A stretch of 64,000 nucleotides of DNA from Tepidimicrobium xylanilyticum. Lineage in GTDB: Bacteria; Bacillota; Clostridia; Tissierellales; Tepidimicrobiaceae. The DNA lies in assembly GCF_900106765.1 (NCBI RefSeq), contig NZ_FNNG01000011.1:1-64000 (forward strand), in the 5' to 3' direction. The notes beneath the pieces were generated by a model. It was given only the letters and a program-made list of their open reading frames with translations, did not search any database and was not told the origin of the DNA. This document shows, piece by piece, positions 63,897 through 64,000 of this stretch (the stretch's first letter is position 1; the number at the start of each line of letters is the position of its first letter). Both the position numbers and the translations under genes were made by a program.

Positions 63897-64000
63897 GGGG
63901 TAGCATTTAAGAAACATTTTCCTTGAAAGCGGTATCACATAGGCTTAAGGTAAAACCAATTAAAAGCCCAAATGATATGTAATTTAACTGAAAGAATACA

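Noticed and set aside
1-64000. CRISPR arrays, rRNA operons, insertion sequences, prophage genes, att sites
   Set aside because: None seen: no repeat-spacer pattern, no transposase, integrase or phage structural genes, and no rRNA sequence.

Overview
The window is AT-rich DNA from a low-GC Gram-positive anaerobe, probably class Clostridia and plausibly a Tissierellales-type amino-acid and peptide fermenter. The evidence is: a cell-wall/division block (mreBCD, PBP2, minCDE) next to rng-rplU-prp-rpmA-obgE in Firmicutes order; an L27 with a cleavable N-terminus beside its protease Prp; a SpoIVFA-like protein that suggests spore-former ancestry; a full Rnf complex in the clostridial order C-D-G-E-A-B; a selenocysteine operon; and aspartate/peptide fermentation genes. 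The taxon is inferred from gene content only.

Layout. 1-482: start of glyA, cut by the window edge. 520-9058 (minus): a catabolic/uptake operon (Asp/Glu-racemase-like protein, DUF917 protein, dipeptide-type ABC transporter, nitroreductase, DUF6092-like protein, lipoprotein binding protein), divergent from a PucR-type regulator (9293-10930). 10931-11863: no intact gene, with coding-like debris. 11864-17601 (minus): comEA-selD-selA-selB-response regulator. SelD is itself a selenoprotein: its UGA codon lies 14 codons after the true start and is missed by ordinary ORF calling. 17756-19027 (plus): D-Ala-D-Ala carboxypeptidase. 19058-24945 (minus): ridA, rsfS, LCP, yqeK, nadD, yhbY, a small Cys-rich gene, obgE, rpmA, prp, rplU with an L21-leader-like 5'UTR. 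25051-33528 (minus): rng, two radical-SAM-linked genes, SpoIVFA-like gene, ApbE and FMN-binding lipoproteins, minEDC. 33617-41621 (minus): a very large PBP2, mreDCB, radC, maf, a Gx-transporter-like membrane protein and a NusG-II protein. 41764-46768 (minus): rnfCDGEAB. 47112-54079 (minus): dinB, tRNA-Leu(GAG), a second peptide-binding lipoprotein, lytic transglycosylase, coaE, polA. 54459-54546 (plus): tRNA-Leu(CAA). 54712-62767 (minus): fumarase beta and alpha, malic enzyme, aspartase, OPT transporter, PepD. 63008-63896 (plus): a DsbA/FrnE-like gene broken by three nonsense codons, followed by a DUF2007 protein.

How the parts fit. PepD and the OPT transporter can supply amino acids. Aspartase, fumarase and malic enzyme convert aspartate to fumarate, malate and pyruvate. 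Rnf couples ferredoxin/NAD redox to an ion gradient, and its flavin carriers need the ApbE flavin transferase found about 11 kb away next to a two-domain FMN-binding lipoprotein. selDAB supplies selenocysteine, presumably for reductases outside the window. The PucR/DUF917/racemase/ABC operon is the least understood block and looks like an undescribed pathway for a hydantoin-like or modified-peptide substrate.
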